Shown here piece after piece: positions 54,085 to 62,509 of a stretch of 64,000 nt of DNA. Under the pieces are notes generated by a model, which was not told the DNA's origin, did not search any database, and was given only the letters and a program-made list of their open reading frames with translations. Position 1 is the stretch's first letter, and each line of letters starts with the position of its first letter. The DNA is from Imperialibacter sp040222815. Its GTDB lineage: Bacteria; Bacteroidota; Bacteroidia; Cytophagales; Cyclobacteriaceae. Made by a program: the position numbers and the translations under genes. The stretch is taken from positions 124,001-188,000 of the forward strand of contig NZ_JAVKCH010000053.1 in the NCBI RefSeq assembly GCF_040222815.1. The letters run 5' to 3'.

Positions 54085-55380
54085 ATGAAAAGATTGGACA
54101 TTTTGGCTGTTGCCAGCCTTATTGCAGTGATGTGCGCCTGCCAGGGCTCTTCTGGTACTAGTAAAGATGCTATAAGTGTTGTTCCACCCTTGGCTAGTAC
54201 CGTTAAACTCTACAACCCGGATTTAATAGACAGTAGTTCAGTTTTTGTGGTGGAAAGTGGAGGTACTTCGGCATACCTGATTAGTAAAGCAGGAAAGAGA
54301 CTCTATACATGGACATTTGGTTTGTCACTTGGTGCTGATATCGAGCTACTTCCTAATGGTAAGCTTCTTGGAATGTTCAAAGCGCCTACCCCAGGCTTTA
54401 GTTTTGGTGGTGGATATGGAGGTGTCATTCAAATCATCAACCCCGATAGTTCTGTCGATTGGGAATTCCAATACGTATCAGACGATCTGCTTGCACACCA
54501 CGACTTGACGCTTTTGCCAAACGGCAACATCCTTTTTCTAGCCTGGGAGAAAATTGACTCCGTTACGGCAAAGAAGGCCGGTGCTAGTGTGGGCTATGAT
54601 ATTTACCCGGAAAAGGTGGTGGAAATTGATACAGCCACCAGAGAGGTGGTTTGGGAATGGCGTAGCTGGGATCATATTGTCCAGGATAAGCTAAATGGAG
54701 CGCCTACCTATGGAGTGGTTGCTGAGAGGCCGGACAAGATAAATATCAACTATTTATTGCGGCCAGATGGTGATCTAATGCATGCTAATGGTATAGACTA
54801 CGATCTGGAGAACGATTTGATTTTCATTAGTGTAAATTACTTTAGTGAAGTATGGGTGGTCGATCATAGCGCCAGCACAGAAGAGGCCAGAGGTGGTAGT
54901 GGTGGCAAATTTGGCAAGGGAGGTAACCTGATATATAGGTTTGGAAACCCCGAAGCATATGGCAATGCCAAAGGCACGAGATTGTTTGATAGAATACACT
55001 TTCCTAACTTATTGAGGAAGGAAGGACGGCAGATGCCTAATGTGTTGATTTACGAAAATGGGCTTACGGCAAAGCGATCTACTGTGTATGAGTTTGAGAT
55101 GCCGGAAGAGCTTCAGCTACTGCCAGATTGGGACAACGAACCCAAAGTGGTTTGGAGTTTTACCGATAGTCTTTTATCGTACGGCCGAATTTCCGGTGCG
55201 GTGAGAACAAATAATGGAAATACCTTGATTTGTGAGGGGGACTACGGGTTTTGGGAGGTTACAGCAGACGGCGAGGTAGCTTGGAAGTACAATGATACTA
55301 GCGCTACATTTTGGCGGGGATATGCATATTACGAAAACGATGAGGCTTTGTCTTTTCTAAAAGGAATGTCAACTCACTAG
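54085..55380 (+). CDS. Arylsulfotransferase (ASST)-family lipoprotein
   Basis: The 431-residue protein has a lipoprotein signal (ASLIAVMCAC, Cys about residue 19-21) and an ASST-type propeller: TSAYLISKAGKRLYTWTFGLSLGADIELLPNGKLLGMF at the start, LLAHHDLTLLPNGNILFLAWE, DGDLMHANGIDYDLENDLIFISVNYFSEVWVVDHS (histidine-bearing motifs, cited by span at about residues 232-266) and a final GRISGAVRTNNGNTLICEGDYGFWEV. ASST enzymes transfer sulfate between phenols through a histidine intermediate. Which His is catalytic I cannot fix. A PAPS-type sulfotransferase gene lies 1.4 kb away. Activity is inferred from the family. Confidence 0.82.
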   Translation: MKRLDILAVASLIAVMCACQGSSGTSKDAISVVPPLASTVKLYNPDLIDSSSVFVVESGGTSAYLISKAGKRLYTWTFGLSLGADIELLPNGKLLGMFKAPTPGFSFGGGYGGVIQIINPDSSVDWEFQYVSDDLLAHHDLTLLPNGNILFLAWEKIDSVTAKKAGASVGYDIYPEKVVEIDTATREVVWEWRSWDHIVQDKLNGAPTYGVVAERPDKININYLLRPDGDLMHANGIDYDLENDLIFISVNYFSEVWVVDHSASTEEARGGSGGKFGKGGNLIYRFGNPEAYGNAKGTRLFDRIHFPNLLRKEGRQMPNVLIYENGLTAKRSTVYEFEMPEELQLLPDWDNEPKVVWSFTDSLLSYGRISGAVRTNNGNTLICEGDYGFWEVTADGEVAWKYNDTSATFWRGYAYYENDEALSFLKGMSTH

Positions 55381-55433
55381 TGTAAGCTTATTGGCTAGTA
55401 GGAGGTGGCCATCAGTAGAATGATCGATGTCGA

Positions 55434-56699
55434 CTATTTCTCCAGATAGTATAGGATTAGGTTTAGCATTTCGCTGGTAGTGTTCCACCCATAGGTAACA
55501 TCCTTTGGTGGAAAGGTGGGATTGGCAGGATTCCCGGCAGTATTGTCAAATGTGGCCTGCACGGTTAAGAGAGATCCCTTTGGGATTTCGACCAATTCCT
55601 TAAATTGATAGGTAGTTTGCCAGTTGAAATCCCACTTGTCAATCTTGATCAGGGGAATCTCCTTTTTATCGGGCGTAACAGCAAAGGCTTTGAAATTTGC
55701 GCCGAGATAGTGCATATGAGGGTTTACAGCTATCACCTCTATGTTGCTCTCAATCGGATAAACTGCTTCGAAGTAAGGCTTCGTATTTTTGGGTATAAAA
55801 AATTGCCTATTCACAATAAACTCCTCGGTTACGGTGATCGTTTTGACCTCTTTTTCTATTTCCCCCTTGGCCAAATATAGATTGATCGTCGATAAATCTT
55901 CTTCTTCCACCGACGACGGAGCGTAATGTATGTTGAGTATGAGGTCGACATCTTTGTTGATTTTCTTGCCGGATCCCTTGGGGAAAAAGATGGGAAAGTT
56001 GCCTGGCACCCAGCCGTAAAGGAACCTGTCAAGTGGGGGATATTTGTTGAATTGCCAGATAGCTGAATCGTTCGCAGAGAGTCCTTCAATATTTCTCACC
56101 ATATGTGAAGTATCAGTCATCACCCGGCTGTGGTGAACAAGCCTTTTGTTGCCTGGAATAAATTCTATAGCCTCTAAATATGTGTCTTCCGGTAGGTTTG
56201 TTGGGATGTTAAAAAATCTATAATCGTCTCTATTGGTATTGCTGATAACATACGGTTGCTGCATTGAGAAGGAAAGATCAGGCTCCCTGGCAGGGTAAGG
56301 GCCTTCTGGAATTGCCTCAATTGTTTTACCATCATTCGAGTCCCCGGCTTCTTTTCCTTGTGCCACCCATAATTGTATTTTGCTTATTTCGTCGTTCGAC
56401 AGCAAGCGTTCGTTCAAATAGGTTTGATAAGTGGGGTCTGCTTGCCACGGCGGCATGTACCTGGTTTTGGTCACATAGACAATAAAGTCGGCCTTGTTGG
56501 CGACCTCTTGATATGTTATGAGATTAAAGGGGCCAGCTTTTCCGGGCTGGTGGCACGGAGTGCAATTCTGATATATAATGGGTTGAATGTCCTCATAGAA
56601 AGTCAGTGTCGTTTTGTTCTGCGCAAGCAAACAAAGGCTGCTATTCCACAGGAGTGAAATAAGTGCAATAGATTTAATGGCGGGGAACTCTAATTTCAT
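55434..56699 (-). CDS. Cytochrome c-like/copper type II monooxygenase-like secreted protein
   Basis: The 421-residue protein has a signal peptide, then a haem-binding CTPCH motif (about residues 44-48) in the pattern of planctomycete-type cytochrome c domains (FYEDIQPIIYQNCTPCH). A C-terminal part is similar to copper type II ascorbate-dependent monooxygenases (PHM/DBM): KRLVHHSRVM and NPHMHYLGANFKAF supply candidate copper ligands and FDNTAGNPANP a late landmark. Such fusions are frequent in Cytophagales but uncharacterised. ATG 56699 is preferred to a TTG three codons earlier. It lies between the ASST gene and the sulfotransferase gene, and is convergent with the former and divergent from the latter. 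Confidence 0.75.
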   Translation of the reverse strand: MKLEFPAIKSIALISLLWNSSLCLLAQNKTTLTFYEDIQPIIYQNCTPCHQPGKAGPFNLITYQEVANKADFIVYVTKTRYMPPWQADPTYQTYLNERLLSNDEISKIQLWVAQGKEAGDSNDGKTIEAIPEGPYPAREPDLSFSMQQPYVISNTNRDDYRFFNIPTNLPEDTYLEAIEFIPGNKRLVHHSRVMTDTSHMVRNIEGLSANDSAIWQFNKYPPLDRFLYGWVPGNFPIFFPKGSGKKINKDVDLILNIHYAPSSVEEEDLSTINLYLAKGEIEKEVKTITVTEEFIVNRQFFIPKNTKPYFEAVYPIESNIEVIAVNPHMHYLGANFKAFAVTPDKKEIPLIKIDKWDFNWQTTYQFKELVEIPKGSLLTVQATFDNTAGNPANPTFPPKDVTYGWNTTSEMLNLILYYLEK

Positions 56700-56824
56700 G
56701 TCAGCCAAATGCAGATTTTACGCCAACCTAATAAAAAATAACCATTAAAATTTCCCACTTTCTCTTTAAGGCCATGTTTCGCTAGATTGCATGGTTTGAA
56801 GTAGAAGATCAGTAGTCGACAAGG

Positions 56825-57826
56825 ATGAAGAGAATACAAATAATAGGAACGCAGCGATCAGGTTCCAATTTGCTCAGGGTAATGTTGAACCAGCACCAGA
56901 ACGTTTGCGCTCCCCACCCGCCTCATCTGTTGAAAACATTTTACCCTTTGTTGCCGAGGTATGGAAATCTACAGTCTAGTGATAATTTCGCTGAACTTGT
57001 TGAGGATATGATCACCTGGGTAGAGTTAAATCCAGTTGCGTGGCGGGGTTTCAGCCCGTCGTCAAGTCAAATCATCGACAAGTGCACTTCACCGACAATT
57101 TTTCAAGCTTTTAAGGCCATTTATGATTGGGAAGCAACATTAAATGGGAAGAACGTTTGGGTATGCAAGAGCATGACAAACTATGAGTTTGCCGACGATT
57201 TTGAAGGTGAGAAAATATTTGACCACTACATTTTTCTATATCGGGATGGGCGAGACGTTGCCTTGTCTTTTTCTAAGGCCATTGTTGGCCCAAAGTCGGC
57301 CTACTACTGTGCGGCACAATGGAATTACGATCAAACAGCTTCCATTAAACTGCAACAAAGGCTTGGCCCAAAAGTGTTCCCTTTAAGTTATGAGCAACTA
57401 ATTCAGAACCCTGCTGGCGAGCTTGAACGTCTCTTTGCGGCTATTGGATTGGAAATGCCTGAAGACCTTTTCGAATTTCCTTCTTCGGCAGAATCAAGAG
57501 TTACCGCCGATGCAGGAGAGATGTGGAAGAATGTCGTACGGCCTATAATACCGGACAATAAGCTCAAATATGTCGAGGAGATGAGTCAGACGGATCAAAA
57601 TATATACGAGTCAGTAGCCGGAGCAGCGCTGCATTCTTTGGGCTATCCCGTTTACTATTGGCCGGAACATACCTTGTCATTTTCAGAACAAGATTTGGAA
57701 AGAATGGCTCAGAAAGAGGCTGTTCTGAAATCAGAGGCGAAAACGAGAACTCCGTTGCATGACCTTAACCTCAGAAGAGGACAAGATGAATTTCACTCTC
57801 ATTTGTTGCAACGAAAGGCTATTTAA
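56825..57826 (+). CDS. PAPS-dependent sulfotransferase-family protein
   Basis: The 333-residue protein has the sulfotransferase phosphosulfate loop near the N-terminus (IIGTQRSGSNLLRVML, about residues 5-20) and the 3'-phosphate motif LYRDGRDVALSFSKA (about 138-152), with a basic/aromatic C-terminal tail. It has no signal peptide, so it acts in the cytoplasm and would use PAPS to sulfate a lipid, glycan, small molecule or peptide. Its stop overlaps the stop of hldD on the other strand by two to three bases (TTTAAA). The neighbourhood also encodes an ASST-family protein. The acceptor is unknown. Confidence 0.85.
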   Translation: MKRIQIIGTQRSGSNLLRVMLNQHQNVCAPHPPHLLKTFYPLLPRYGNLQSSDNFAELVEDMITWVELNPVAWRGFSPSSSQIIDKCTSPTIFQAFKAIYDWEATLNGKNVWVCKSMTNYEFADDFEGEKIFDHYIFLYRDGRDVALSFSKAIVGPKSAYYCAAQWNYDQTASIKLQQRLGPKVFPLSYEQLIQNPAGELERLFAAIGLEMPEDLFEFPSSAESRVTADAGEMWKNVVRPIIPDNKLKYVEEMSQTDQNIYESVAGAALHSLGYPVYYWPEHTLSFSEQDLERMAQKEAVLKSEAKTRTPLHDLNLRRGQDEFHSHLLQRKAI

Positions 57827-58788
57827 AAATAGGCTTTATTTGTTAAGTAAAGCTTAACATAATCTTCAATCCCACTCTCCAGTTCGGTAAATGGCTGATC
57901 ATACCCGATCGACCTTATCTTAGTCATATTAGCCTCGGTAAAGTACTGGTATTTGTCCCTGATGTCTTCAGGCGTGGGAACGAACTCAATCTCAGGAGTT
58001 TTTCCCAGTGCGTTGAACACTGCCAGCACTAAATCCTTAAATGTTCTCGCATGTCCTGAACCAAGGTTGTAAATGCCACTGTCTTTCCTATGATGCATCA
58101 GAAACTGGCAAATGCTGCACACATCCATCACATACACAAAGTCACGCATTTGCTCACCGTCTTTGTAGGCTGGGTTATGCGATTGGAAAAGCTTCATTTT
58201 GCCTGTTTTTTCTATTTGATGGTGGGCATGAAGAATCACAGAAGCCATTCTGCCCTTGTGATATTCATTGGGGCCGTATACGTTGAAGAATTTGAGACCA
58301 GCCCAAAAGAACGGTTTCTTCTCCTGCTGCAATACCCAAATATCAAACTCATTCTTCGATTCACCATAGGGATTCAATGGCTTGAGTTCAGAAAGCCTCG
58401 ATTCGTCGTCGTCGTACCCAATTTTACCCAAGCCATAAGTAGCGGCAGACGACGCATACACCAGCGGAATTTGATACAGCGCACACAACTCAAAAACCTT
58501 TTTCGAATAGTTGGTATTCAGCTTCCAAAGAAGCTCCCGGTCAAACTCGGTAGTGTCTGTGCGTGCTCCCAGATGAAAGATGAATTCTATCTGCTTTTGA
58601 TTATTCTCAATCCAGCTGAAGAAGTCATCTCTGTCCACCCTCTCTATGAGTTGCTTCTCCTCGAGGTTTTTGTTTTTTTCCTCGTTGGAGAAATCATCAA
58701 CAGCCACAATGGCCCGAAAGCCTTTCTTGTTCAGGCTTGAAATAAGGCAGCTTCCAATAAAGCCAGCAGCACCAGTTACTACGATCAT
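57823..58788 (-). CDS. hldD: ADP-L-glycero-D-manno-heptose 6-epimerase
   Basis: The 321-residue protein is an extended short-chain epimerase with VTGAAGFIGSCLI (NAD-binding glycine loop, residues 4-16), HLGARTDTTEFD, SSAATYG (catalytic Ser region, about 112-118), the YGESK active-site motif (about 140-144) and KFFNVYGPNEYHKG. The last of these is diagnostic for HldD (RfaD). It makes the heptose nucleotide for the inner core of lipopolysaccharide. Start and context are clear: an exact -7 element lies just upstream. lpxB, nearby, also serves lipopolysaccharide. Confidence 0.93.
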   Translation of the reverse strand: MIVVTGAAGFIGSCLISSLNKKGFRAIVAVDDFSNEEKNKNLEEKQLIERVDRDDFFSWIENNQKQIEFIFHLGARTDTTEFDRELLWKLNTNYSKKVFELCALYQIPLVYASSAATYGLGKIGYDDDESRLSELKPLNPYGESKNEFDIWVLQQEKKPFFWAGLKFFNVYGPNEYHKGRMASVILHAHHQIEKTGKMKLFQSHNPAYKDGEQMRDFVYVMDVCSICQFLMHHRKDSGIYNLGSGHARTFKDLVLAVFNALGKTPEIEFVPTPEDIRDKYQYFTEANMTKIRSIGYDQPFTELESGIEDYVKLYLTNKAYF

Positions 58789-58804
58789 TGAGAGTTATTT
58801 TGCC

Positions 58805-58812
58805 CAAATATA
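58805..58812 (-). promoter_or_regulatory. hldD: Putative -7 element of hldD
   Basis: The minus strand reads TATATTTG, an exact TAnnTTTG match, 16 bases upstream of ATG 58788. A copy of the same octamer serves the divergent queD gene. Confidence 0.5.
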
Positions 58813-58877
58813 GGGGTAATTAACAGGCCAATAAAGCCTAAAGACCGAAAGCCTGCGCAAGACGCACACATTCTTCT

Positions 58878-58885
58878 TATATTTG
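58878..58885 (+). promoter_or_regulatory. queD: Putative -7 element of queD
   Basis: TATATTTG matches TAnnTTTG exactly, 17 bases upstream of ATG 58903. It is identical to the octamer in the hldD promoter on the opposite strand of the same 114-base interval. Confidence 0.5.
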
Positions 58886-58902
58886 CGGAAATTTGTTGGG
58901 GA

Positions 58903-59322
58903 ATGATTTACGTAAGCAGGAAGGAACATTTTAACGCAGCCCATAAGCTATACAACCCGGCGTGGTCTAAGGAGAAAAACGAAGCAGTTTTTGGCCCTTG
59001 TGCCAACGAAAACTGGCATGGGCATAATTTTGACTTGATCATAACAGTAAAAGGAATGCCCGATCCGGAAACAGGCTTTGTGATTGACCTAAAGAAATTA
59101 AGTACGCTTGTTCGCACAAGGGTTGTCGACAAAGTGGACCACAAAAACCTTAACCTGGATGTCGATTTTCTCGAGGGGAAAATGGCGAGCTGTGAAAATA
59201 TAGTATTTGAATTCTGGAAGATACTCTTTCCAGGAGTGAAAGAAATTGCACCAAATGCCACCCTGCATGCCATCAAGTTGTATGAGACACCCCGTAATTA
59301 CGTAGAGTATTTTGGGGAATAG
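58903..59322 (+). CDS. queD: 6-carboxytetrahydropterin synthase (QueD/PTPS family)
   Basis: The 139-residue protein has zinc-binding histidines in HFNAAHKL (about residues 8-15) and WHGHNF (about 45-50), the catalytic cysteine in FGPCANENWHGHN, the VIDLKKL segment and the KLYETPRNYVEY end with the substrate-binding Glu. QueD converts dihydroneopterin triphosphate to 6-carboxytetrahydropterin, the substrate of QueE, on the way to queuosine. The length is typical. It is upstream of lpxB by 48 bases. A 6-pyruvoyl-tetrahydropterin synthase role is the alternative, but the presence of queE in the window favours QueD. Confidence 0.9.
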   Translation: MIYVSRKEHFNAAHKLYNPAWSKEKNEAVFGPCANENWHGHNFDLIITVKGMPDPETGFVIDLKKLSTLVRTRVVDKVDHKNLNLDVDFLEGKMASCENIVFEFWKILFPGVKEIAPNATLHAIKLYETPRNYVEYFGE

Positions 59323-59370
59323 CTTTCTTTTGTCTGCCTCACAATCACTAACCACTCAAGCCCGGACCGA

Positions 59371-60489
59371 ATGAAGTACTTTTTGATTGCAGGAGAGAGA
59401 TCGGGTGATTTACATGGGTCTTTTCTTATCAATTACTTAAAGAAAGCCGACCCGGAAGCGGAAATAGTGGGGTGGGGTGGCGACTACATGGAAAAGGCGG
59501 GGGGCACTATCCTCAAGCACTATCGGGAGCTGGCTATCATGGGGTTTTGGGAGGTTGTCAAAAACCTGAGAACCTTGGCCAGGCTTCAAAAAGAGTGCAA
59601 AAACAGCATTTTGGAGTTCAATCCGGATGCGGTGGTTTTTATCGACTACCCGGGTTTCAACCTGAGAATTGCTGCTTTCACTAAGGCAAAAGGTTTCACC
59701 AATTTCTACTACATCTCGCCAAAGGTATGGGCATGGAACCAAAAGCGGGCGTATAAGTTGAAACGGCTCATCGATAGGCTTTTTTGTATTCTTCCTTTCG
59801 AAGTGGAGTTTTTTAATAGGTATGAGTTTGAAGTCTCCTATGTGGGCAATCCTCTGAAGGAGGCCATTAGGTCATATGATTTCGATGAGCAGTTTTTAAG
59901 TGCCAGGGCGGACAAAAAAGTGGTCGCCGTGCTGCCGGGAAGTCGGGCGCAGGAGGTAGCCAATGTGGTCGAAATGCTCAAGCAGGTAGTCCCGGCAAAG
60001 CCCGAATTTCATTTTCTGGTGGCAGCGGTTGACAACCTTCCGGATAGCGCATACGAAGCGCTGAAACATAGTGGAGGAAACGTAGAACTGGTTTACAACA
60101 AGACTTATGAAATCCTGAAGATAGCCGAGGCAGCCATTGTTACCTCTGGCACCGCCACCCTCGAAGCAGCCTTGTTAAAAGCACCGCAAGTTGTTATTTA
60201 TCGAACCAGTGGCATTTCCTACGCCCTGGCCAAAAGGCTTATCAAGGTGCCTTTCATTTCTTTGGTCAACCTGATAGCAAACAAGGAGGTGGTGAAGGAG
60301 CTTATCCAGGACGAAATGTCGCCCCAGAATGTGCTAAAAGAGATCAATGCCATCGTCTCCGATAGTAATGGATATAGAAACAAGATGCTGCAAGGCTACG
60401 ATTTAGTAGATTCAACGATAGGAGATCAGAACGCTCCCGAACAAGCGGCCAGGGAAATGGTATCCTTCCTGAAACAAAAAAAGGCCTAA
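59371..60489 (+). CDS. lpxB: Lipid-A-disaccharide synthase
   Basis: The 372-residue protein is LpxB, which joins UDP-diacylglucosamine and lipid X to form the lipid A disaccharide. It starts KYFLIAGERSGDLHG (family-specific opening), has YISPKVWAWNQKRAYKLKR, LPFEVEFFNRYEFEVSYVGNPL, VAVLPGSRAQEV and the donor-binding VTSGTATLEAALL segment. Length is normal. It is probably cotranscribed with queD. Its 3' end overlaps the clpX stop and carries the clpX terminator on the other strand. Confidence 0.96.
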   Translation: MKYFLIAGERSGDLHGSFLINYLKKADPEAEIVGWGGDYMEKAGGTILKHYRELAIMGFWEVVKNLRTLARLQKECKNSILEFNPDAVVFIDYPGFNLRIAAFTKAKGFTNFYYISPKVWAWNQKRAYKLKRLIDRLFCILPFEVEFFNRYEFEVSYVGNPLKEAIRSYDFDEQFLSARADKKVVAVLPGSRAQEVANVVEMLKQVVPAKPEFHFLVAAVDNLPDSAYEALKHSGGNVELVYNKTYEILKIAEAAIVTSGTATLEAALLKAPQVVIYRTSGISYALAKRLIKVPFISLVNLIANKEVVKELIQDEMSPQNVLKEINAIVSDSNGYRNKMLQGYDLVDSTIGDQNAPEQAAREMVSFLKQKKA

Positions 60490-60498
60490 GCGGCCTTT
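60474..60498 (-). terminator. clpX: clpX terminator with the stop codon in the hairpin
   Basis: The stem AAAGGCC (60480-60486) with GGCCTTT (60492-60498) has a five-base loop and is followed on the minus strand by a T run. The clpX stop (60486-60488) lies at the stem-loop junction and the whole element sits within the last codons of lpxB. Confidence 0.7.
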
Positions 60499-61718
60499 AG
60501 TCTTTTGAACTTCGATTTGTTCATTTTCTCTTCAGCGTAATCCTTGCTGATAACCAGCTTGTCGATATCCTTCGATGAGGGAATTTCAAACATCGCATCG
60601 TTAACAATTACCTCGCAGATAGATCTTAATCCTCTGGCACCAAGCTTAAACGCCACGGCTTTGTCGACGATAAAGTTCAACACTTCGTCGTCAAACTCAA
60701 GCTCTACACCTTCCATTGCAAACAGCTTCTTATATTGTTTGGTCAGTGCGTTCTTGGGAGAAGTAAGTATTTTTTTAAGCGTTTCCTTATTTAAAGGATC
60801 CAGGTAGGTTAGTACCGGCATACGACCGATAAGCTCTGGGATCAAACCGTACGACTTCAAATCTTGCGCTGTGATGTATTGCAGGAGGTTGTCCTTGTCA
60901 ATAAACACATCGTCTTCCTTGTCAGCACCAGCAGCAAAACCGACAGGCCTGGTTGTCATTCTCGACGAAATCATCCTGTGAATACCATCAAAAGCACCTC
61001 CACAGATAAACAGTATGTTTTCTGTGTTCACAGTGATCATCTTTTGGTCGGGGTGCTTTCTGCCGCCCTGAGGTGGCACATTCACTTGAGTACCCTCAAG
61101 CAACTTTAAAAGCGCTTGCTGAACACCCTCTCCGCTCACGTCACGGGTAATAGATGGGTTGTCCGATTTCCTGGCAATCTTGTCAATCTCATCTATGTAA
61201 ACGATCCCTCTTTCTGCCGCTTCCACATCATAGTTGGCAGCTTGCAGCAACCTTGTCAGTATGCTTTCAACGTCTTCTCCCACATAACCGGCCTCGGTCA
61301 GTACCGTAGCGTCAGCGATGCAAAAAGGCACCTGCAGGATTTTGGCCAGAGAACGGGCCAGGTAGGTTTTACCTGTCCCTGTTTCTCCTACCATTATGAT
61401 ATTGGACTTTTCTATAACGATATCATCATCCGTTTTTTCCTGCGTCAACCGTTTGTAATGATTGTACACAGCCACGGAAATAACCTTTTTGGCTTCATCC
61501 TGGCCCACAACAAACTCATCAAGGTGATTTTTTATCTCAATAGGCTTGATGAGGTTGAACTTCGGCTTCGCAGTGCTCGTCCTTGTTTTTGTTTCTTCTT
61601 GCAAAATTTGCTGAGCCTGCGAAATACATTTATCGCAGATATGAGCATGTATCCCTGAGATCATCAGGTCAACATCCTTTTTGTTTCTCCCACAAAATGA
61701 GCAAGTTACTTGGGCCAT
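60486..61718 (-). CDS. clpX: ATP-dependent Clp protease ATP-binding subunit ClpX
   Basis: The 410-residue protein is ClpX, the AAA+ unfoldase of ClpXP. The N-terminal zinc domain CSFCGRN...CDKC (about residues 6-36), Walker A GETGTGKTYLARSLA (about 115-129), Walker B IVYIDEIDKIA, the pore loop GYVGEDVE and the sensor-2 region GARGLRSI are all present. ATG 61718 begins at MAQVTCSFC; the open frame continues upstream but would enter clpP. It lies 19 bases after clpP in the tig-clpP-clpX order. A hairpin overlaps its stop. Confidence 0.97.
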   Translation of the reverse strand: MAQVTCSFCGRNKKDVDLMISGIHAHICDKCISQAQQILQEETKTRTSTAKPKFNLIKPIEIKNHLDEFVVGQDEAKKVISVAVYNHYKRLTQEKTDDDIVIEKSNIIMVGETGTGKTYLARSLAKILQVPFCIADATVLTEAGYVGEDVESILTRLLQAANYDVEAAERGIVYIDEIDKIARKSDNPSITRDVSGEGVQQALLKLLEGTQVNVPPQGGRKHPDQKMITVNTENILFICGGAFDGIHRMISSRMTTRPVGFAAGADKEDDVFIDKDNLLQYITAQDLKSYGLIPELIGRMPVLTYLDPLNKETLKKILTSPKNALTKQYKKLFAMEGVELEFDDEVLNFIVDKAVAFKLGARGLRSICEVIVNDAMFEIPSSKDIDKLVISKDYAEEKMNKSKFKRLKAA

Positions 61719-61737
61719 CTTATCTTCCAAAAGTACT

Positions 61738-62424
61738 TTATTTAGATGATTTTCTCTGTAAAACTTCGTCAATTAAACCATATTCCTTCGCTTCGGTTGG
61801 TCTCATCCAGTTATCCCTGTCTGAATCCTTCTCCACTTGTTCGTATGGTTTGCCAGTGTGGTTCGAAAGAATGGTGTACAAATCCTTCCGCAACTCCTGC
61901 ATTTGTCTCAGGGTAATCTCCATGTCCCTGGCCTGGCCTTGCATGCCACCGCTCGGCTGGTGAATCATGATTCTTGCATGAGGCAATGCAGAACGCTTGT
62001 TTTTAGCGCCACCTGCCAATAGCACTGCACCCATTGAAGCAGCCATGCCCGTGCAAATAGTTGCTACATCAGGGGTCACATATTGCATAGTGTCATAAAT
62101 ACCCAAGCCCGCATAAACCGATCCACCAGGGCTGTTCACATATAGCAGAATGTCTTTCTTTGCATCCACAGACTCCAGAAACAACAACTGAGCTGTGATA
62201 ATATTCCCAATATTTTCTTCCACTTGCATGCCAAGGAAAATAATCCTGTCCATGATCAGGCGAGAAAAAACATCTATTTCCGCAAATCTTGTTGGTCTTT
62301 CTTCAATAACTGACCGGGTCATGTTCTCTACTCTGCTTGCATATTGATCGAAAACAGAGCCTGAAATCCCCTGGCCTTTCACTGCGTATTTCCTAAACTC
62401 TTCTTTTGAAAGCTCTTTATACAT
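61738..62424 (-). CDS. clpP: ATP-dependent Clp protease proteolytic subunit ClpP
   Basis: The 228-residue protein is a ClpP serine protease: the NSPGGSVYAGLGIYDTMQ substrate-channel region, the catalytic serine in TGMAASMGAVLL (about residues 119-130), the histidine in MIHQPSGGMQGQARD (about 152-166) and the aspartate in EKDSDRDNWM. The N-terminal 30 residues are longer than in E. coli and may hold a propeptide, as usual in ClpP. It degrades unfolded or tagged proteins with ClpX. It sits between tig and clpX, after a terminator-like hairpin. Confidence 0.97.
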   Translation of the reverse strand: MYKELSKEEFRKYAVKGQGISGSVFDQYASRVENMTRSVIEERPTRFAEIDVFSRLIMDRIIFLGMQVEENIGNIITAQLLFLESVDAKKDILLYVNSPGGSVYAGLGIYDTMQYVTPDVATICTGMAASMGAVLLAGGAKNKRSALPHARIMIHQPSGGMQGQARDMEITLRQMQELRKDLYTILSNHTGKPYEQVEKDSDRDNWMRPTEAKEYGLIDEVLQRKSSK

Positions 62425-62449
62425 TTGACTTATTGTTAATGGGTTGATA

Positions 62450-62457
62450 CAAAAATA
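62450..62457 (-). promoter_or_regulatory. clpP: Putative -7 element of clpP
   Basis: The minus strand reads TATTTTTG, matching TAnnTTTG, 26 bases upstream of ATG 62424. It merges with the T-tract of the tig terminator, so the match may be incidental. Confidence 0.3.
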
Positions 62458-62485
62458 AAAAAAAAGCCCTTCTGTGAAAGGACTT
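62457..62485 (-). terminator. Intrinsic terminator between tig and clpP
   Basis: The arms aagccctt (62464-62471) and aaggactt (62478-62485) form a stem with one G-U pair and a six-base loop, followed by a run of T residues on the minus strand. It lies about 25 bases beyond the tig stop and should attenuate read-through into clpP. Confidence 0.7.
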
Positions 62486-62509
62486 CAATTTAACCCAAAA
62501 AGTTGGTTC

